Of a stretch of 6,771 bases of DNA, positions 1 to 6,191 are shown piece after piece. The DNA is taken from the NCBI GenBank assembly GCA_016875955.1, contig VGOH01000064.1:1-6771 (forward strand), in the 5' to 3' direction. A model generated the notes under the pieces. It ran no database searches. It was not told the origin of the DNA and saw only the letters and a list, made by a program, of their open reading frames with translations. Numbering within the stretch: position 1 is the stretch's first letter; each line of letters starts with the position of its first letter. A program made the position numbers and the translations under genes. Source of the DNA: Chloroflexota bacterium (GTDB lineage: Bacteria > Chloroflexota > Dehalococcoidia > Dehalococcoidales > RBG-16-60-22).

Positions 1-1
1 G

Positions 2-388
2 GTGGGTGACGGCAGCTTCGTCTTCGGCTGTCCCATTCCGACTCTCTGGGCGGCCGATGTCTATAAGGCCCCTTTTCTGTCCATCATCTTCAATAATGCC
101 ATATACCAGGCGCCCAAGGAGGCCCTGCGCCGGGCCTATGGCGAAGAAGGCTTTTCCGGGAAGGCCGGGCCCTGGGTGGGTATGGACATCGCGCCTTCCC
201 CTGACTACGCTTTAATCGCGCAGGCCTGCCAGGCTTATGGACAGAGGGTTGAAGAACCATCGGCCCTTCCGTCAGCCTTAAAAGAGGCCCTGGGACAGGT
301 ACGCCGTGGCAGGCCGGCGGTACTGGACGTCAGGATAGGGAGCCCGCAATCTCCTTTATTTAACAATAAAGACAGTCTGAAAACGTAA
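2..388 (+). CDS. ThDP-dependent enzyme, acetolactate synthase-like, C-terminal part (5' truncated)
   Basis: This is the C-terminal thiamine-diphosphate-binding domain of an acetolactate synthase/benzoylformate decarboxylase-type enzyme. The ThDP/Mg motif is visible: GDG at residues 2-4 of the visible part, 26 residues, then NN at 31-32. It is followed by a typical C-terminal stretch with SPDYALIAQACQAYG and RRGRPAVLDVRI. Enzymes of this family decarboxylate 2-oxo acids and transfer the resulting carbanion. About 128 codons are visible of a family that usually has 530-580. The GTG at position 2 is almost certainly an internal Val codon, because the ThDP motif begins immediately after it and the N-terminal and central domains lie off the left edge. 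The gene ends with TAA about 50 nt before the repeat element and converges on the minus-strand operon. Family membership is firm. The exact substrate (pyruvate, benzoylformate, oxalyl-CoA or other) cannot be decided from this part. Confidence 0.9.
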   Translation: MGDGSFVFGCPIPTLWAADVYKAPFLSIIFNNAIYQAPKEALRRAYGEEGFSGKAGPWVGMDIAPSPDYALIAQACQAYGQRVEEPSALPSALKEALGQVRRGRPAVLDVRIGSPQSPLFNNKDSLKT

Positions 389-437
389 AGCTGACTTACA
401 AAGCTGCCCGGGCTAATCCTCGGAGCACTTTAATGAA

Positions 438-679
438 GGTTCTGTTTACATTAGGTTGGCAGTTGACGCCTCACCCCTGACCCCTCTCCAGCCAGAATCA
501 CTGGTAAAAGACTACAGGCAGAAATGGCTGGAGAGGGGAGTATAGAGAAGAGGGGGCGGAGCCCCCTCTCCAATTCTTTCCCCCTCTCAAACATTATCGA
601 AATGGGGCATAAAAGACAAACCTGTTTGAGAGGGGGATTAAGAGGGTGAGCCAAGGAACAACCATAGGCAAATAAAACC
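438..679 (+). repeat. MITE-like inverted-repeat element, copy 1 (242 bp)
   Basis: This non-coding element fills most of the 319-bp gap between the ThDP gene and the MFS gene. It matches copy 2 (5885-6127, reverse strand) end to end. Its ends form imperfect terminal inverted repeats: the left end reads GGTTCTGTTTACATT and the right end, reversed, GGTTTTATTTGCCTA. Inside are three hairpins. A has a perfect 14-bp stem at 481-494/525-538 with a 30-nt loop. B has a 9-bp stem at 549-557/561-569 with loop GGA. C has a perfect 14-bp stem at 580-593/623-636 with a 29-nt loop. CTCACCC-type sequences form an inner pair of inverted ends near 470 and 650. There is no transposase, so movement would need an enzyme from elsewhere. 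No clean target duplication is visible around this copy (TTAATGAA on the left, TTTTGAAA on the right). The rest of 389-707 shows nothing recognisable. Confidence 0.85.
549..569 (-). terminator. GC-rich hairpin B of the repeat, possible terminator of the minus-strand operon
   Basis: A 9-bp perfect stem of AGAGGGGGC with a 3-nt loop lies about 140 nt past the MFS stop codon. On the minus strand it is followed by a pyrimidine-rich TTCTCTATACTCCCC stretch rather than a true U-run, so classical intrinsic termination would be weak. It lies between two convergent genes, where a terminator is expected, and no better candidate is seen between 570 and 707. The same hairpin occurs in copy 2 with an 11-bp stem (5993-6003/6007-6017), so it is part of the element rather than made for this operon. 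Confidence 0.3.
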
Positions 680-707
680 TTTTGAAATGGTTACGTGGGC
701 GGCAGTT

Positions 708-1988
708 TTATGCGGCGGCAGGGTCATCCAGTTTCACCGTGTTGCTTATTGGCGTAACGGTGAATACCAGTGCCATAGCTGCAAAGGCGAGGCCGGCCAG
801 TAATAACCAGATTATCTGGTAGCTGCCTAGGCTATCATAGGCCCATCCGGCCAGCGTCGGGCCGATTATGGCGCCTATGGTGCCGATGCCTTCCATCAGT
901 CCGTAGATGCTGCCGAATCTGGTCCTGCCGAAGTACTCCCGGCCCAGGGCCGGCAGTATGGCGTTGGTGCCCCCGTAACCTATCCCCAGCAGAACCAGGA
1001 AGGGAACGAGCAACCATATCCGCGCGTCAGAAGCATAGGCGAAACAGAATACCCCGCTGCTAATCATAATGAAGCTCGTTGCCGCCACCGACCTTTTGTT
1101 GAATTTGTCTCCGAGCCAGCCAAAACCGAGGCGGCCGAAAATGCTTATCAACGGGATGGCGGTCGCCACCAAGCTCGATGCCGACCGGCTAAAGCCAAGG
1201 CTGCTGAGGTAGGGCATCACGTGGGTGGTGATAGCCATCATCGTCATAATATGATACAGGCGTGCCAGTGCCAGGTGCCAGAATGTGCCGCTCTTAAGGG
1301 CCTGCTTGGCCTTCATCTCAATCTCTACTGCCTGGCGAGGGCTGGTCTCATCAGGATAGGCGAGTTCACCCTGTTTCAGGCCATCCGGAAGGTAACCATA
1401 TTGCTCGGGCCGGTGTCGGAAGAAGAGTGACAGTGGTAAAATCAGGGCCACCATGCCCAGAGCCAGGATATGCAGCGTGGTGCGCCAGTCGTAAACGGCA
1501 ATGAGCTTTACTATCACCGGAATCAGCACGCCACTGAAACCAAAGCCACAGATGGCGATACCGCTCGCTATCCCCATTTTCCTCCGGAACCAGTTAGCGA
1601 CGGCCGTCAGGAGCACGGTCACGGTGCAGGCGCTGACACCTATGGCCAGCAGGACGAAGGCCGCATAAAACATGATTAGAGATGTGGCGGCGCTCAGGAG
1701 AACTAAGCTCGCCGCCGTAACCAGCACGCCGCCGAATACGAGCTTTCTGGGCCCCCAGCGGTCAGCCAGCATACCGACGATTGGGGAAAGGACGCCCATC
1801 TCTAAGCCACGCAGGGAAGCGGCCACGGACAGTTGCGTGTAGCTCCACTCCATTTCGTTGGCTATGGGCTCAAAGAAAGCCGTGAACCCGTAGAATACGG
1901 CTCCCCCTATATACACGGCAATAAGGAAAGACGCGGCAACTATCCACCAGCCATAAAATATCTGGAATGGGTTCCTGCGCCGTATCAT
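708..1988 (-). CDS. MFS transporter, OFA/monocarboxylate-type
   Basis: This is a 426-residue inner-membrane transporter of the major facilitator superfamily, with hydrophobic segments consistent with 12 helices. The N-terminal FYGWWIV (11-17) and the central RHRPEQYGYLPDG (191-203) are usual for the bacterial oxalate/formate-antiporter and monocarboxylate-like branch. The loop 2-3 signature is GMLADRWGPRK (72-82), with a weaker second copy, GWLGDKFNKR (290-299), in the second half. A long hydrophilic loop, about 191-235, separates the two six-helix halves. The ATG overlaps the UroD-family stop codon by one base (TAATG) and no strong ribosome site precedes it, so translation is probably coupled to the upstream gene. 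It is the last gene of the operon. Likely cargo is a small carboxylate or amino-acid derivative handled by the operon enzymes. The family is certain, but substrate and direction of transport are unknown. Confidence 0.93.
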   Translation of the reverse strand: MIRRRNPFQIFYGWWIVAASFLIAVYIGGAVFYGFTAFFEPIANEMEWSYTQLSVAASLRGLEMGVLSPIVGMLADRWGPRKLVFGGVLVTAASLVLLSAATSLIMFYAAFVLLAIGVSACTVTVLLTAVANWFRRKMGIASGIAICGFGFSGVLIPVIVKLIAVYDWRTTLHILALGMVALILPLSLFFRHRPEQYGYLPDGLKQGELAYPDETSPRQAVEIEMKAKQALKSGTFWHLALARLYHIMTMMAITTHVMPYLSSLGFSRSASSLVATAIPLISIFGRLGFGWLGDKFNKRSVAATSFIMISSGVFCFAYASDARIWLLVPFLVLLGIGYGGTNAILPALGREYFGRTRFGSIYGLMEGIGTIGAIIGPTLAGWAYDSLGSYQIIWLLLAGLAFAAMALVFTVTPISNTVKLDDPAAA

Positions 1989-3196
1989 TACTGCAGGTTC
2001 AGCTTTCTGATAAAATCAACGTAGTTATCGCCGCTCTGCCTGGGAATTGGATACCGGCCATATTCATGAGCCGCATCAAAGGCGGCCACGATATTCTCCG
2101 GGGGCGTATCCGGCTCAATGTTGTGCGATGTGGCGAAGATATAACCGCCGCCGCGAGCATACTCCTGTATCAGCTTCCTGGCTCCCTCTCTTACCTGGGT
2201 TATTGTCCCCCGCGGCAGCAGCCGCTGGATATCAAAGCCACCGAGGAAGGCGATTTCATCACCGAACTCTTTCTTCAGACGCCATGGCTCCATATTCCGG
2301 GCCAGCGGCTGCACCGGGTTGAGGACATCAACACCAATCTCTATCAGGTCTGGTATGGCGTCGTATACCGAACCGCAACTGTGTATGATAATCTTCGCCT
2401 CCGGCCGGATGTATTTCCGGATAGTTTTGATGATTTCGGCGGTATATGGCTTGACGAACTTTACGTAGTCATCATGGGACATGAAAAGCCCGGTCTGAGT
2501 GCCCAGGTCATCATGGATATTCACCCCGTCCAGGTACTGACCGACTCCGCCAAAGAATTGCTCGTGGATGGCAGTGCCGATTTCAAGGAGTTTTGCCGAG
2601 AGCTGGTGGTAAAATTTCGGGTCCAGCTTCATGTCCGTAAGCCATTTATCCATGCCACTGAATAAAGCGTATCCCAGGAAAGGCAGCATCGTGGTGATGC
2701 ACCTTCCAACAACAAAGTAGTCGGTTTCTTCATGCAGATATTTTGCCTTTTCCACTACCCCACCCATGATATTGACCGAAGGGTCAGGCCAGGGATAGTT
2801 ATCTATGTCTTTTTTGGTGGTCATATGGCGCATGGGGAAGTCGAAAGGCTCATCGTATAGACCGAGCTTTCTTATTCTCAGGCCGCAGAACCAGGGCCAG
2901 GTTTTGGAACCATCGGATTCAATGACAGCTCTCGGCGGGTTGCAGGCAACTGTGGTCATGTCCGAGTGCAGCCGCTGCGCCACTCGCGGGTCGATATTGG
3001 TGGGTTGAGTGAATATGTCCGAAATTTGAATCGGCTCAGCATCCGTCAGTCCCAGATACTGGTAAAGCTGGGAACATACTCTGCCGTCAGGTGGACACTC
3101 GGTGATGAAGGTGCCAGAGCCACCATTAAAGCATATGGGAACCCGGTCAGGCTCCCGGTGATTGGCCGCGGCATATACTCTTTCCCTTGAATTCAT
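1988..3196 (-). CDS. Uroporphyrinogen decarboxylase (UroD)-family protein, methyltransferase-like
   Basis: This 402-residue soluble protein has the UroD/MtaA/CmuA fold. The N-terminus MNSRERVYAAANHREPDRVP (1-20) is the usual start of this family and fixes the ATG, which is preceded by an AAGGGGGGAC ribosome site 6 nt away. Other family marks are DDLGTQTGLFMS (229-240), HSCGS (272-276), GVDVLNPVQP (288-297), GGFD (319-322) and a C-terminal GGGYIFATSHNIEPDTPPENI (349-369). It is not the haem enzyme, because the RQAGRY segment of true UroD is missing. H272-x-C274 corresponds to the first two zinc ligands of the corrinoid:coenzyme M methyltransferases MtaA/MtbA, but no cysteine follows residue 274, so the usual third Cys ligand is absent. 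A zinc-dependent methyl transfer is plausible but unproved. No corrinoid protein gene is seen beside it. It lies 83 nt after the amidohydrolase and overlaps the MFS gene. Confidence 0.88.
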   Translation of the reverse strand: MNSRERVYAAANHREPDRVPICFNGGSGTFITECPPDGRVCSQLYQYLGLTDAEPIQISDIFTQPTNIDPRVAQRLHSDMTTVACNPPRAVIESDGSKTWPWFCGLRIRKLGLYDEPFDFPMRHMTTKKDIDNYPWPDPSVNIMGGVVEKAKYLHEETDYFVVGRCITTMLPFLGYALFSGMDKWLTDMKLDPKFYHQLSAKLLEIGTAIHEQFFGGVGQYLDGVNIHDDLGTQTGLFMSHDDYVKFVKPYTAEIIKTIRKYIRPEAKIIIHSCGSVYDAIPDLIEIGVDVLNPVQPLARNMEPWRLKKEFGDEIAFLGGFDIQRLLPRGTITQVREGARKLIQEYARGGGYIFATSHNIEPDTPPENIVAAFDAAHEYGRYPIPRQSGDNYVDFIRKLNLQ

Positions 3197-3279
3197 AATC
3201 GTCCCCCCTTTGACATTAATGGGTTTGGTGCGACAACTTATCTATTGCAGTAATCATACCACTATGAATCAGCTGGAGG

Positions 3280-4512
3280 CTACTTTTGGTCATAAGATAT
3301 GACCGTATTGAGGAGCACGTTGGCGCCGGCGGCGAGGTATTCCGGCCGGGTATTCTCCAGTTCGTTGTGGCTGATGCCGTTTTCGCAGGGCACGAATATC
3401 ATACCTGTGGGCACCACCCTGGCGATATAGACGGCGTCATGGCCGGCGCCGGAAATAATGTCGCGGTGGCGGTAGCCCAGCTTTTTGGCAGCATTGCGCA
3501 CCCGATTGATGCAGTCCGCGTTGAACTCCATCGGCGCCACGTTCCAGTTATTCACCAGCTTTGCTTTTACATCCGAGTCTCTGGCGGTAGCAGCTACCAT
3601 TTTCCTGAGCTCCTGGTCTATCTGGAGCAGGACCTTTTCATCCGGGTGGCGAAGGTCAACGGTGAAAAAGACCGACCCCGGTACCACGTTTCTTGAGTTC
3701 GGCCGGACCACCACGTGGCCGACCGTGGCCACGGCGAGCGGGGAGTGGTCCAGGGCGATGGCCTGGACTGCCATCACCATTCGGGCGCAGGCTACCATAG
3801 CATCGCGGCGGGCGGGCATGGGCGTGGTGCCGGCATGGGCGTCCTGTCCGGTCACGGTTATCTCGTACCATTTCTGTCCCTGCATGCCGGTGACGGCGCC
3901 AATCAGTATGCCCTCTTTTTCCAGGACCGGCCCCTGCTCGATGTGGAGCTCAAAGTAGGCTCCGAGCTTGTGGTCGGGGCACCTGCGCTCACCGCGGTAG
4001 CCAATGCGCGCCAGCTCTGCCCCGAACTTTTTGCCGTCGCGGTCTTCAGAGGCATAGGCAAAATCGCGCTCAAAGACGCCGGCGAATACGCCGGAGGCCA
4101 GCATCGGCGGTTGGAAGCGGGAGCCTTCCTCGTTGGTCCAGTCAATGAGTTCCAGAGGCGCGGTGGTAGTGTACCCGGCCTCGTTCAGCGTGCGCAGCAC
4201 CTCAAGCCCCGAAAGGACGCCGGCAATGCCGTCAAACTTGCCGCCTGAGGGCTGGGTGTCAAGGTGGCTGCCGATGGCAATCGGCAGCAGCGTATTGTCC
4301 TTCCCGGAGCGCCGGGCGAAAATAGTGCCCATCTCGTCAATGCTGACATCGCAGCCAGCCGCCCGGCATTCCCGCACCAGCCAGTCGCGCACCTGGCGGT
4401 CGGCATCGGATAGCGTCAGGCGGCAGACGCCGCCTTTCTCGGTGCGACCAAACCTGGCGGTCTCCATGATGGTATGCCACAGTCTTTCACCGTTAACCTG
4501 CAACTTACTCAT
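3280..4512 (-). CDS. M20 family Zn-dependent amidohydrolase (N-carbamoyl-L-amino-acid hydrolase / hydantoinase-carbamoylase type)
   Basis: This 410-residue cytoplasmic amidase belongs to the carbamoylase/beta-ureidopropionase/allantoate amidohydrolase group, which splits N-carbamoyl amino acids or ureido acids to the free amine, CO2 and ammonia. The two-metal site is complete: H83 in GSHLDTQPSGG, D94 in KFDG, E128-E129 in DWTNEEGSRF, H190 in FELHIEQGP, and H382 in ISHNE. The dimerisation (lid) domain, about 210-325, carries GQDAHAGTTPMP (222-233, H226) and the carboxylate-binding set N272, N275 and R288 (NVVPG, DLRHP). Length matches the family. The start is supported by a GGGAGG ribosome site at 4518-4523, 5 nt upstream, and by a 15-nt gap from the preceding hydrolase gene, so the two are surely co-transcribed. 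N-carbamoyl-amino acid, beta-ureidopropionate, allantoate or ureidoglycolate are all possible substrates. No dihydropyrimidinase or hydantoinase gene is in the window to decide. Confidence 0.9.
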   Translation of the reverse strand: MSKLQVNGERLWHTIMETARFGRTEKGGVCRLTLSDADRQVRDWLVRECRAAGCDVSIDEMGTIFARRSGKDNTLLPIAIGSHLDTQPSGGKFDGIAGVLSGLEVLRTLNEAGYTTTAPLELIDWTNEEGSRFQPPMLASGVFAGVFERDFAYASEDRDGKKFGAELARIGYRGERRCPDHKLGAYFELHIEQGPVLEKEGILIGAVTGMQGQKWYEITVTGQDAHAGTTPMPARRDAMVACARMVMAVQAIALDHSPLAVATVGHVVVRPNSRNVVPGSVFFTVDLRHPDEKVLLQIDQELRKMVAATARDSDVKAKLVNNWNVAPMEFNADCINRVRNAAKKLGYRHRDIISGAGHDAVYIARVVPTGMIFVPCENGISHNELENTRPEYLAAGANVLLNTVISYDQK

Positions 4513-4527
4513 ACCAGCCTCCCTCGC

Positions 4528-5805
4528 TCAAATTTTCTGCGCTCCGCACCAGTCTACGATGAAGGCGGCAAGCACTTTCGTACAGTCAATCACGGAATTG
4601 ATGTCCACATATTCATTTACGCCGTGGATGTTCCCGCCGTTGGGCCCGAAGGAGATGGCCGGCATATTGAAATACGGTGCCAGGCGGGTGTCCATGCCCC
4701 AGGTAGCCCCGACAATCTCGGTATCTGACCCGAGGGTGCTATCCGCGGTTGATTTGAACGCCTGAACAAACGGGTCCTCCGGTTTCTGTTCCCAGGCCTC
4801 GGCCCTTCTTTCATACCAGATTATTTCCGGCGGATGCTGGCTTAACCACTGGTCATCGTCGGCGGTTTTCTTTATCGCCTGTGCCACCTGCTGCTTCACT
4901 TCATCAGCAGTCTCGGCGGGAAGGTATGACAGGCGGCAGTCAAGCTCCGCCCATCCGGCCACGGTGGAAATCCAGTCGCCGGCCTGATAGGTGCCGATAT
5001 TCAGATGGCAGGAGCGGCCGGACTGTTTTTCAAAAAGGGGGTGGTGGTTCTCCCGCGCCCGTCTTTCATCAAGCCTCACCAGGGCCTCATAGACCCGGTT
5101 CATCTTGCCGATGGCGTTGACGCCGGTGTGTGCCATGCCGGCGTGGGCGGACCGGCCGGTCACCTTTACTTTAAAGAAAAGCACCCCGGGGTGGGCGATG
5201 ACTATCTTCATGTTTGGCTCGGGGATTACCATGCCGTCGGCGGTGTAGCCATCGAGCAGACAGGCAAGGGTGCCGCCACCGCCCAGCGGCTCCTCCTCAA
5301 TCACGCTCTGCAGGATTACCATGCCTTCTGGCTTGACGCTGCTCTCCAGCAGGGCTTTCAGGGCAAAGTAGCTGGCGATAAGTCCGGCCTTCATGTCGCA
5401 GGCACCGCGACCGTACAGCCTGTTCCCCACCGCTTTCCCCTCCCAGGGCGAGAATTCCCATTCCGCTACTGGCTCTGGGGAGACCACGTCAATGTGCCCG
5501 TTCAGCAACAGAGATTTCGCCGATGGCTTGCCGGCCATGACGCCGATTATGTTGGGTCGCCCGCGGTAATCAAAATCCGATTTTACGAAGGCTTCATGGT
5601 GGCGTATTCTGGCGTAATCGGCTTCCTGCGAAGTGACTTTCAATCCCATGCCCGAGTATAAACGTTGCATGTATTTCTGGGCCTCGCCTTCCCCTCCGGT
5701 CACGCTGGGAATCCTGACCAGCTCGCGCAAAGTGCCGACGATTTCATTGCGTTTGCTTTCAATATAAGCCAATACTTTAGGCTTGATTTCGGCTTTGTCT
5801 GCCAT
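4528..5805 (-). CDS. M20 family metallohydrolase, ArgE/DapE type deacylase
   Basis: This 425-residue zinc-dependent deacylase or peptidase is related to acetylornithine deacetylase (ArgE), succinyl-diaminopimelate desuccinylase (DapE) and carboxypeptidase G2. Such enzymes hydrolyse an N-acyl or peptide bond next to a free carboxylate. The catalytic domain shows H104 and D106 in NGHIDVVSP, D137 in GRGACDMKAG, the base/ligand pair E171-E172 in IEEEPLGGGGT, E195 in PEPN, and H394 in NIHGVNE. The dimerisation domain lies at about 206-315 (KVTGRSAHAGMAHTGVNAI). All co-catalytic metal ligands are present. The ATG has a GGGAGG ribosome site 7 nt upstream (5813-5818), and the protein start (about 20 residues, then LRELVRIPSVTG) is normal. 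It is the first gene of the minus-strand operon. No arg or dap biosynthetic gene is adjacent, so a catabolic deacylase is more likely than ArgE or DapE proper; this is inference from context. Confidence 0.9.
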   Translation of the reverse strand: MADKAEIKPKVLAYIESKRNEIVGTLRELVRIPSVTGGEGEAQKYMQRLYSGMGLKVTSQEADYARIRHHEAFVKSDFDYRGRPNIIGVMAGKPSAKSLLLNGHIDVVSPEPVAEWEFSPWEGKAVGNRLYGRGACDMKAGLIASYFALKALLESSVKPEGMVILQSVIEEEPLGGGGTLACLLDGYTADGMVIPEPNMKIVIAHPGVLFFKVKVTGRSAHAGMAHTGVNAIGKMNRVYEALVRLDERRARENHHPLFEKQSGRSCHLNIGTYQAGDWISTVAGWAELDCRLSYLPAETADEVKQQVAQAIKKTADDDQWLSQHPPEIIWYERRAEAWEQKPEDPFVQAFKSTADSTLGSDTEIVGATWGMDTRLAPYFNMPAISFGPNGGNIHGVNEYVDINSVIDCTKVLAAFIVDWCGAQKI

Positions 5806-5833
5806 GCCCAGGCCTCCCGTTCACCACAAAATT

Positions 5834-5865
5834 ATTATTCACTGTATCAGAAATGAACCCGTCAA
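5834..5865 (-). promoter_or_regulatory. Candidate promoter of the minus-strand operon
   Basis: Read on the minus strand, TTGACG (5860-5865) is a good -35 box (5/6). The AT-rich stretch after it contains AATAAT (5834-5839), five of six matches to TATAAT, but at a spacing of 20, longer than the preferred 17. A TGAATA at a spacing of 18 fits the -10 box poorly. The M20 start codon is about 30 nt further on. Position upstream of the first gene favours a promoter here; the -10 assignment is weak. Confidence 0.3.
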
Positions 5866-5876
5866 GGCAACGTGCC

Positions 5877-5884
5877 GCGGCAAT
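5877..5884 (+). repeat. Left target-site duplication of repeat copy 2
   Basis: GCGGCAAT immediately abuts the left end (GGTACTATTTGC) of element copy 2. It matches the octamer directly after the right end at seven of eight positions. This fits an 8-bp duplication made on insertion, with one later transition. The sequence is GC-rich and short, so chance is not excluded. Confidence 0.5.
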
Positions 5885-6127
5885 GGTACTATTTGCATAT
5901 AGTTGTTCTTTTACTCACCCCCTTAATCCCCCTCTCAAACAGGTTTGTCTTTGGTGCTCCATTTTATTCATGTTTGAGAGGGGGAAAGAATTGAAGAGGG
6001 GGCTCCGCCCCCTCTTCTCTATACTCCCCTCTCCAGCCAAGAATCACTGGTAATAAACCGCAGGCACAAATGGCTGGAGGGGGTCAGGGGTGAGGTAAAT
6101 GCACAGCTGCCAAATGCAAACAAAACC
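5885..6127 (-). repeat. MITE-like inverted-repeat element, copy 2 (243 bp), inverted relative to copy 1
   Basis: This is the reverse-strand counterpart of copy 1, clearly similar along the full length. Terminal inverted repeats are GGTACTATTTGCAT on the left and GGTTTTGTTTGCAT on the right, reversed. Hairpin C is at 5928-5941/5971-5984 (14 bp, loop 29 nt). Hairpin B is at 5993-6003/6007-6017 (11 bp, loop TCC). Hairpin A is at 6026-6039/6071-6083, with one base missing from the right arm. The hairpin A loop (6040-6070) has the same + strand orientation as in copy 1, although everything around it is inverted. The GGTTYTGTTT ends and an 8-bp duplication recall IS6-family insertion sequences, but that link is only suggestive. 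There is no coding potential and no transposase. The copy fills most of the 386-bp gap between divergent genes. Confidence 0.85.
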
Positions 6128-6135
6128 GCGGCGAT
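6128..6135 (+). repeat. Right target-site duplication of repeat copy 2
   Basis: GCGGCGAT follows the right terminal repeat of copy 2 directly and matches the left flank octamer at seven of eight positions. Its last T is also the first base of the -35 box of the rightward promoter, so the element sits hard against that promoter. Confidence 0.5.
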
Positions 6136-6163
6136 TGCCAGAACGGGATGCCCGTGATATAGT
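6135..6163 (+). promoter_or_regulatory. Sigma70-type promoter of the OCD-family gene
   Basis: TTGCCA (6135-6140, five of six to TTGACA) and TATAGT (6158-6163, five of six to TATAAT) are separated by exactly 17 nt. Transcription would start near 6170, giving a leader of about 20 nt before the GTG start. This is the clearest promoter in the window. Confidence 0.65.
6143..6155 (+). promoter_or_regulatory. Palindrome inside the promoter spacer, possible operator
   Basis: ACGGGatgCCCGT is a perfect 5-bp inverted repeat with a 3-nt centre, placed between the -35 and -10 boxes. A dimeric regulator bound here would block RNA polymerase. An ACGGG half-site also overlaps the candidate -35 box of the divergent operon, on the minus strand around 5857-5862. 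No regulator gene is in the window, so this is positional inference only. Confidence 0.3.
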
Positions 6164-6179
6164 TCAATTAATAACTTAA

Positions 6180-6185
6180 GAGGGG
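6180..6185 (+). promoter_or_regulatory. Ribosome binding site that sets the GTG start of the OCD-family gene
   Basis: GAGGGG lies 6 nt before the GTG at 6192. An in-frame TAA at 6177-6179 excludes any earlier start. The next possible starts (TTG at 6198, then ATG within the DVMKVLDM stretch) would sit too far from this site. Confidence 0.65.
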
Positions 6186-6191
6186 CAGTTT

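Noticed and set aside
469..650. CRISPR-like or tandem repeat array
   Set aside because: The repeated motifs are inverted arms of hairpins in a single element, not direct repeats with regular spacers, and no cas gene is present.
451..654. A 67-codon minus-strand reading frame, similar to one at 5853-6053 on the + strand (shared HPLNPPLKQVCL and RGLRPLFSILPSPA)
   Set aside because: Both frames are translations of the repeat element. The similarity follows from the conserved hairpins, differences in the loop change amino acids freely, and the frames diverge where the hairpin A loop is flipped. No ribosome site fits.
1967..2665. A 232-codon + strand open frame
   Set aside because: It lies wholly antisense to the UroD-family gene and the end of the MFS gene, which have clear family motifs. 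It has no recognisable motif of its own.
1988..3196. Haem-pathway uroporphyrinogen decarboxylase (hemE)
   Set aside because: The N-terminal RQAGRY substrate-binding segment is absent and there are no haem genes nearby. The sequence fits the methyltransferase-like branch.
3197..3279. Internal promoter or terminator between the M20 amidohydrolase and the UroD-family gene
   Set aside because: Only a 5-bp stem (TCATA/TATGA at 3254-3267) without a T-run and no paired -35/-10 boxes could be found, so nothing is called.
5005..5661. A 218-codon + strand open frame, with others at 3485-3958, 3715-4248 and 4133-4765
   Set aside because: These are antisense shadows of the two M20 genes, caused by GC-rich codon use, with no family motifs.
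4528..5805. Naming this gene argE or dapE
   Set aside because: The M20 family is certain, but substrate specificity cannot be told from the motifs, and no arginine or lysine biosynthesis genes are adjacent.
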